A stretch of 64,000 nucleotides of DNA from Gonatopus flavifemur (Eukaryota; Arthropoda; Insecta; Hymenoptera; Dryinidae). The stretch lies in assembly GCA_018340375.1 (NCBI GenBank), contig JAFFJZ010000007.1, forward strand, positions 29,176,001 to 29,240,000. Direction: 5' to 3'. A program made the translations under genes and the position numbers. Shown here in pieces: positions 57,482-64,000 of the stretch (positions are counted from its first letter, which is position 1; each line of letters starts with the position of its first letter). The notes under the pieces were generated by a model. That model was not told the DNA's origin, did no database searches, and saw only the letters and a list, made by a program, of their open reading frames with translations.

Positions 57482-57717
57482 CCCTGGTTAAAAGAATCCA
57501 TTGCATCTGACAAATGAAATTCAATGAGATTTGGTCAGAACATTGTCCAAGTTTAATCGTAATTCAGTGAGATTTGGCCAGATTCAACGAGATTCGCATG
57601 AAAGTTCTGACCAAATCTCATTGAAAAATCACCGTTGAGATTTGGTCAGAACATTGTCCACGTTTGATTGTAATTTAATGAAAATTGGTCAGAATCAATT
57701 GGTTCTTTTAACCAGGG
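57482..57717. mobile_element. CCCTGGTTAAAAG foldback element
   Basis: Ends CCCTGGTTAAAAGAATCC / GGTTCTTTTAACCAGGG with AA on both sides. The interior has AATGAGATTTGGTCAGAAC and its complement repeated. Confidence 0.85.
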
Positions 57718-57835
57718 AAGCTAACACATTATTGACCAATGATGCATGCATTGAAGACTACTGCAACTGTTGTGCATCAATGATTGTACAATAATTGATA
57801 GTATTCACGGATTAGCCATTCTGATAGTAAAACCA

Positions 57836-59311
57836 CACGGAGACAAATTTGTAGCAGAGATCCCCATAATAATAAAGGAGGAGTACACATAAATGCTCAT
57901 GTGTCCCAAACTGCCATTATTATGGTAGGCCCTCCCACCAAACACAATTTTTTACCGTATCATAACTACAATGTAGCTCAAGATCACACGCAATATCACC
58001 TGTTCGTTACATGCAATGGGCTGGTAACTTGTAATTTCAAACTCATCAAAAGTTGCTACAATGTAACCACAATATATATGACATGTTTCATTTGAGCAAC
58101 ATCGTGGTTTCATCGATCTGTTATAAGTTATACTATTAAACCCGATATATTTTTTTCACGCCAGTTGTGAGATATACAGGGTGTCCCAAATAAGAATATA
58201 AACGTGAATATCTTCGAAAGGAGTAGTGGGAGCCAAAAATGTTTTCCGTTTTGACCTTGAAGTGAGTTTTGAAAGTCATTCGGCAGGTGATAACACTTTT
58301 TTTAATTGGAACCACTAGTTTTGGTTATGGAGTCGTTTTCTACGTGAAAAAACATGAGATTTTATGTAACGCATTTTTTTGTAAAATCGTATTTTCAAAG
58401 ATATTGCAGTGACCAGCTAGTGAACTTGTGTTTCGGATGAGACCGAGACTGCTCTCGGTATCGACCCCGAGATCGAGACGAGATCGAGACTGATACGAGA
58501 CGACCCGAGTCATTATTTCCCGAAGCCGAGAGTCTTGACGATACCTAGTTTCTCGAATGTACTGCCGGCACCAAGAATCTCGACTTGAGACCGAGACGAT
58601 ACTGATTTTCTCGAGATCGAATCAAGACCGAGATCGAGACCCGGTCAGTCTCAGCGAGACGAGACGATACCGAAACCCTCCCAGCGGAACTTGAAAGAAT
58701 GGAATTTTCGTCTCATCCGAAACACAAGTTCACTAGCTGGTCACTGCAATATCTTTGAAAATACGATTCTTACAGAAAAATGTGTTACATAAAATATCAT
58801 GTTTTTTCACGTAGAAAACGACTCTATAACCAAAACTAGTGGTTCCCATTAAAAAAAGTGTTATCACCTGCCGAATGACCTTCAAAACTCACTTCAAGGT
58901 CAAAACTGATGTCACCATAAACAGCCCCCCTCTGAACCTAACAACTTTCACCGAAAACATTTTTGGCTCCCACTACTCCTTTCGAAGATATTCACGTTTA
59001 TATTCTTATTTGGGACACCCTGTATACGGGTGACCTCGAATATAAGGTCAAAAAGTGTCTACGATGCATATTTTCCAAAATTGAAAGGTCATTACAATTG
59101 CATGTAACCGCCATGTAACCAGCACGAAAAATGTTTTGTTATAGTGACGTAGCGGCTACTTTTCTTGAGTGTGAAATTACAAGTTACCTGTCCATTGCAT
59201 GCAACGAGCAGGTTAAACTGCATGTGATTTTGAAATTACATTACACCGATGATACAGTGACAAACTGTGTTTGATGGGCTGCTACACATTCCCCATACGT
59301 TTTTCTCCGTG
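57836..59311. mobile_element. CACGGAG element containing a nested 856-bp element
   Basis: Ends CACGGAGACAAATTTGTAGC / GCTACACATT..TTTTTCTCCGTG with CA on both sides. The outer arms share CACACGCAA, CATGCAATGG.C, GTAACTTGTAATTTCA and complements. Confidence 0.8.
58177..59032. mobile_element. CAGGGTGTCCC foldback element, GAGATCGAGAC interior
   Basis: Arms of ~270 bp begin CAGGGTGTCCCAAATAAGAA and end TTCTTATTTGGGACACCCTG, TA on both sides. The loop (about 58440-58690) is a run of CGAGACGAGATCGAGAC-type words in both orientations. The right arm has ~50 extra bases near 58910-58965. Confidence 0.85.
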
Positions 59312-59418
59312 CATTGGTCAATTATTCATGCATCATTATGACTCGTTCGTTTTGTTTTCTGGGAAGTAGACTTCGAAATGTTTTCCTTGTGGATTTTGAC
59401 TCCTTCAATCGGTTCCTC

Positions 59419-59747
59419 CATTGAGAAAAAAAATTGTGCAACCAACTACACATGTACCTGGATATGGCGAACGACGCTATGTAGCTGGGCCAACAGAATA
59501 TTCGGTAGATTCGATAAAATATAGTTCAAGTGAATAAAATATAGTTGATTTCACCGAATATTCTGTTCCCACATGGCATGCAATGTCTCAGTAATATCTC
59601 GAAATATTGCTGCAATATTACAAATGTCTCGGTTATGTTGGAGTGATATTTCGAGACATTACCGAGACATTGTGTGCTATGTGGGTAGCGTCGTTCGCCA
59701 TATCCAACTACGTATGTAGTTGGTTCGACAATCTTATTTTCTCAGTG
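59419..59747. mobile_element. CA(C/T)TGAG foldback element with two further hairpins nested in it
   Basis: Outer arms contain CAACCAACTACACATGTA, GGATATGGCGAACGACGCTA and their complements, ending TTTTCTCAGTG. Inside are a CCAACAGAATATTCGGT / ACCGAATATTCTGTT pair and, at 59578-59685, CCCACATGGCATGCAATGTC / GACATTGTGTGCTATGTGGG. Outer flanks TC/TA do not match exactly. Confidence 0.7.
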
Positions 59748-59755
59748 TATGGTTT

Positions 59756-60127
59756 CCCACCTAACACGAATATTGCAGTAATATCGCTGCAATCTCACTG
59801 AGCATTTCCGTTAGAACCTCATATTAATATTGCAGCAATATTGATGCGATCTTGGAAGTACCTGTTTTTCAATTTACAAATGCGATATTACAAAAGTAAC
59901 TCACAGAAATATTGTTGGAATATCACTTGACAACGTAACAGCGCTGTAATTTACTTGTCATTGAATTCTGTAATATTCCTGTTGTGATTCTCATGACAGG
60001 TACTTTGAAGATCGCATCAATGTCGCTGCAATATTAATACAAGGTTCTAACAGAAATGCTCAGTGGCATATTATTGCGATGTTTTAATATTGCGGCAGTA
60101 CTATTCTAATATTACGTGCCGGGTGGG
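59756..60127. mobile_element. CCCACCTAACACG foldback element, AATATTGCAGCAATATT interior
   Basis: Ends CCCACCTAACACGAATATT / AATATTACGTGCCGGGTGGG with TT on both sides. The arms carry CTGAGCATTTCCGTTAGAAC and its complement, and multiple TATTGC(T/A)GCAATA words. Confidence 0.8.
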
Positions 60128-60315
60128 TTCTTTTTACCAGGGAAGAGCAAACAGAATATTTTCATGTTAGGATAAAAGTATTCACGTAAATCAAAAACAC
60201 GTCCTATCGTGAAATTAAATTAGAGAATCTCGAAAAATGCACAAAAACACTGCTCACTGTACAGGAAAAATAAATGTATAATAAAAATGGGGATAGTTGA
60301 AAAATTATATATATA

Positions 60316-61161
60316 AGGGAGACAGGGGATAGTTGTGCCAGAAGTGAGTTTGTAATACGGTCTATCAATGTAGTATTTCTCACCAGATAATGTCGGTGCT
60401 TTATAAAATACTCTTTCAGCAACTAAATAATTACACTGGTCTGCAAAACAATCAAATTTTTCGCTCCTTTGCAACTGATGTTCATTTCCTGGAGTATTTT
60501 GCTGCGTAGAGTCCGAATACGGAGGCAAAATTGGGCTATCACGTCAGGATTTTGAAATATTCAAGGGTGTATACTCGAAAAATGCGTTTTTTTGCTATTT
60601 TTGAGGTTATGTACAGGGCGCACAAAATTTTTTTGGTTCTTCATTCTAATTGTATGATTTAGTACTACTCTTACTCTTCAAAATGAGCTATTGATCGATC
60701 ACCTACGATTTTTTCTTGCAGAGTTACGACCATTTGAAGTTCTGAAATATATGCCCAAGCTTGTAATATTCCTAGGATCTCCTAAGGGTGTTGCCAACAT
60801 GTATGGCAATAAAAATTTCAATTTTCTAATATGATCTTCTTACTCAGCGACTGGATAAACTTTCAAGCTTGAAAGTACTAGTACAAATGTTCAAGGAAAC
60901 TTTGCCCCTAAAATAATATATTTCTCAAGGGTTGAATATTATAGTCTTAAATATCTCGAAATCCTGACATGATAGCCCAATTCTGCCTCCGGATTCGGAT
61001 TCTACGCAACAAATTACTTCAGGAAATGACAATTTCATTTAAAGGAGGATTTCGTTGCCGACCAGTGTTATTTTACGGAGAGTGAACCTTATTCGTTGGA
61101 AAATATGAAACTTGTAGTCTTTGTTACAACTTACCTCTGTTACTTTCAGCCCCGGTCTCCC
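60316..61161. repeat. Inverted repeat with GGGAGAC(A/C)GGGG ends
   Basis: GGAGACAGGGG at left and CCCCGGTCTCC at right. Inner arms at 60476-60570 and 60935-61045 pair (ATTTCCTGGAGTATTTTGC, GGAGGCAAAATTGGGCTATC, TGTCAGGATTT-like). The interior has no credible open frame. Confidence 0.65.
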
Positions 61162-61251
61162 CTGATGAGACATAAGATAGATTTATAATGAAGAATATTA
61201 AGGTACATACGATTTGCGTAATAATTTCGATTATAATATTTAATAAGTCTC

Positions 61252-61527
61252 CCCATACAGCACCATAGATTTCAGTAATGTCTCAATTAAATTTCAATCT
61301 TCCATCTTCATTACGGTTCAATATCCTTTTACAGAAATATGTCAAAAATCTGTCAATTGAAATGTTAGCTGTTTGAAATATCTTAGATATATCACAAGAG
61401 AAATATTACGATGAAATATTTCATAAACGTTCTGGATATATTTCAGAAATAATTCAGAAATATTGTCTGAAATGTGATATTAGCGGACATTGCAATGTTT
61501 CTGAAGGGTGCTTTGGTGCTGTATGGG
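61252..61527. mobile_element. CCCATACAGCAC foldback element, GAAATATTTC interior
   Basis: Ends CCCATACAGCACCATAG / TTTGGTGCTGTATGGG. The interior repeats GAAATATTTC(A/T)GA. The flanks TC/TT differ at one base. Confidence 0.7.
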
Positions 61528-62379
61528 TTATTATATAATTTATCGCTATCCTTATTTTTATTATATTTTTTTCTCTGTGTACACGGGATCGATGTTGTTG
61601 AATTTTGCTGTTTGTCTTTCCTTTGGGAAGCCCTCACACTAGAAAAATAGTTTAGTCGCATCCCGCACAACACAAGCATATTCGCAATGAACTTCCGTTA
61701 TGTCAGTTCTGAAAGAATTCGTAATGAAATCTTGAGAATTCTTCCAGAATTATTTTTGTATACCAAGGATTAATATAGAACCCATTTTGAACTGTCATAA
61801 CTAAGGCTCTTAAGGAATCTCACGATGAATTCTCAAAAGATTCTTTATGACCACATCGGCCCCAGCGTGTCGTGTGGAATGAGAATTCGGAAAAAAGATT
61901 ATAAATTGAGCCCCCGGATCGAAAAACTCGCCCAGCGCTCGAACACCTAGAAAAGTATTTGGTGATTCAGGACAAAACCATGTAGAAATTTCGTCAGTTT
62001 TTGAACGGATTTCTCGGGACAAAGACCGTTTAAAGCCTGACAATTATTTTTTGTCCGGATCTGCCTGGCATTTTCAGCAGGGGTTTTTATTCGCTTTTTG
62101 GACACTTGTCATTTGCTTGATATAGCATTTTCATATCCTTGATATAAACTTGTCAAATGCTTGCGACACCCTTGTTTTGTGTCAACTATAGGAACCCATG
62201 TGGAAATAGCCAGAGTTGACAAATGGCGCGGTACCGGCAAAATTGTATTTGCCAGACTTCGGCAAAAACAAGTGTGCCTATTCAGAATCATCACCGTTTT
62301 TCAACTGGTGCCAAATGTTCGCCGGATTTCAGACGGCCTCGGAACCTCGTTGACAGACGGTCTCGGGCCAGTATAGAAA
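61528..62379. other. No gene seen
   Basis: Relatively GC-rich in 61850-62380. Words such as GCCAGAGTTGAC and CGGTACCGGC near 62200 resemble the satellite that follows, so the array edge may be degenerate here. Confidence 0.4.
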
Positions 62380-63590
62380 CGGAACCGCGCCAGTACTGAG
62401 CCAGAGTTGGTGTTATCATTCAATATGTACAAGAGACGACAATGTGCTAGTATCGGTAGAGCTCTGGCTGACTTCGGAATCGGTAATCGATTGAAGTTAA
62501 GATGACGATCTTGATTCGGTTGTTGTGGTGAGCCGAAGTCGCGCCGGTACTGAGCCAAAGTTGGTATTATCATACTATATGTGTGTTAGACGGCAATGTG
62601 CCAGTAATGATATGACTCTGGCTGACTACAAAATCGATAGTCGATTGATGTTGAAATTATGATCTTGGCAACTCGTCTGTTGTGGTCAGCCGGAGTCACG
62701 CCAGCATTGAGCCAGAGTTGGTATTATGATTCCATATGTTCGATAGACGACATGGTACCAGTAATGATATGACTCTGGCTGACTACAAAATCGATAGTCG
62801 ATTGATGTTGAAATTATGATCTTGGCAACTCGTCTGTTGTGGTCAGCCGGAGTCACGCCAGCATTGAGCCAGAGTTGGTATTATGATTCCATATGTTCGA
62901 TAGACGACATGGTACCAGTATTGGTGGGACTCTGGTTGACTAAGGAATCGGTAGTCGATTGAAGTTAAGATGACGATCTTGATTCGGTTGTTGTGGTGAG
63001 CCGAAGTCGCGCCGGTACTGAGCCAAAGTTGGTATTATCATACTATATGTGTGTTAGACGGCAATGTGCCAGTAATGATATGACTCTGGCTGACTACAAA
63101 ATCGATAGTCGATTGATGTTGAAATTATGATCTTGGCAACTCGTCTGTTGTGGTCAGCCGGAGTCACGCCAGCATTGAGCCAGAGTTGGTATTATGATTC
63201 CATATGTTCGATAGACGACATGGTACCAGTAATGATATGACTCTGGCTGACTACAAAATCGATAGTCGATTGATGTTGAAATTATGATCTTGGCAACTCG
63301 TCTGTTGTGGTCAGCCGGAGTCACGCCAGCATTGAGCCAGAGTTGGTATTATGATTCCATATGTTCGATAGACGACATGGTACCAGTATTGGTGGGACTC
63401 TGGTTGACTAAGGAATCGGTAGTCGATTGACATTAAAATCACGATCTTGCAACTTGATTTTTGTAGTGAGCCGGAGTCGCGCCAGTATCAAGACAGAGTT
63501 GGTATGATCATTCAATACGTTCTATAGAGAACAATGAGCCAGTATTGGTAGAATCTTGTTTCACTACGGTGTCTATAGTAAATTGTGTGA
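62380..63590 (+). repeat. ~156-bp satellite array with three-unit higher-order repeat
   Basis: The motif GAGCC(A/G)(A/G)AGTTGGT recurs at about 62398, 62553, 62709, 62866, 63020, 63177 and 63334, with a diverged one near 63490, giving steps of 154-157 bp. Units starting at 62553, 62709 and 62866 reappear almost unchanged as those at 63020, 63177 and 63334, so a ~467-bp trimer is duplicated. Confidence 0.9.
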
Positions 63591-63640
63591 CTTCAAGGGA
63601 ATTAGTACAATAAATGGGAATTTAAGTGGTCCGTTGTCAA

Positions 63641-63712
63641 CTCGGAGATTACCTGATGTGATAGAGACTCTGTTTCTCACTCGCAGGTCCCGGGTTCAAT
63701 CCTTGCCCAGTG
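63641..63712 (+). repeat. tRNA-derived SINE-like fragment
   Basis: CTCGGAGATTACCTGATGTG, ATAGAGACT, then TCTCACTCGCAGGTCCCGGG, TTCAATCC. It is the same family as 42781-42850 (minus strand) and a shorter relic at 8491-8530. A-box-like and B-box sequences are present but no cloverleaf. Confidence 0.65.
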
Positions 63713-64000
63713 AACTTTCATGAAACCATTTCCAAAGCGTCTTTCTCAGATAACGGTGATGAGAAAAATAGATTCACAAAGTTTGGAAAGTTCAGATCCA
63801 ATGTATTTTTTTTTACTTGAAATTTAACTCCGGGGATCTCTAATTATCAGCACTGTGCCAATACTGGGTCGGGCCTGAATCCCTACAAAGGATGTATTAT
63901 TTTGACTCTCTACCACTTCTCATCCAGGTATGGCAGAACAATTGGTTCTGTTGTCATGTCAGAGTTCCGCCATAGTTGGCTCACATTAAAAATCGGTACC
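63713..64000. other. No gene seen
   Basis: GTGCCAATACTGGG and GAGTTCCGCCATAGTTGGCTC at the very end resemble satellite words, hinting that another block follows beyond the window. Confidence 0.35.

Noticed and set aside
62380..63590. CRISPR array
   Set aside because: Repeat units are contiguous ~156-bp monomers without spacers, in a eukaryotic context; this is a satellite.

Overview
The window is AT-rich nuclear DNA from an animal, most likely an insect. The only confident gene is an eight-exon gene on the minus strand. It encodes a farnesoic acid O-methyltransferase-like (FAMeT / Methyltransf_FA) and DM9-repeat protein, a combination typical of arthropods. Split exons, short canonical GT/AG introns, tRNA-derived SINE-like pieces, a non-LTR retrotransposon and a solo LTR all fit an insect nuclear genome. 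A hymenopteran is a guess from base composition only.

Layout. 1-20.7 kb: no gene; a succession of palindromic (foldback) non-autonomous elements, SINE-like fragments, a degenerate ~140-bp tandem array and a solo LTR. 20.77-39.69 kb: the FAMeT/DM9 gene, transcribed right to left. Its introns hold several foldback elements, a ~1.9-kb giant inverted repeat (intron 3) and a triple nest in intron 1, where a TTAA-flanked element contains a 5'-truncated LINE that is itself split by a 638-bp element. 39.7-62 kb: no convincing gene; more foldback elements, several nested. 62.4-63.6 kb: a ~156-bp satellite with a three-unit higher-order repeat. The window ends in a SINE-like fragment and unassigned sequence.

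The gene. All exon junctions keep the frame (phases 1,0,2,1,0,1,0). They give a predicted 451-aa protein from the ATG pair at 39581/39578, with two FAMeT domains followed by two DM9 repeats. No other gene in the window can be linked to it functionally.

Main discovery candidate. More than twenty hairpin elements, with several different terminal motifs (CACTGAG/CACGGAG, CACTGT, CCC(A/G)TACAGCA, CCCARTAAACA, CCCTGGTTAAAAG, CCCTAGTAG and others), are each flanked by the same dinucleotide in direct orientation on both sides (CA/CA, TG/TG, AA/AA, TT/TT, GT/GT, CC/CC, TA/TA). That is evidence for 2-bp target-site duplications. Their interiors are built from short palindromic words repeated many times, and termini and interiors appear to be mixed and matched. 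No transposase is visible in the window.
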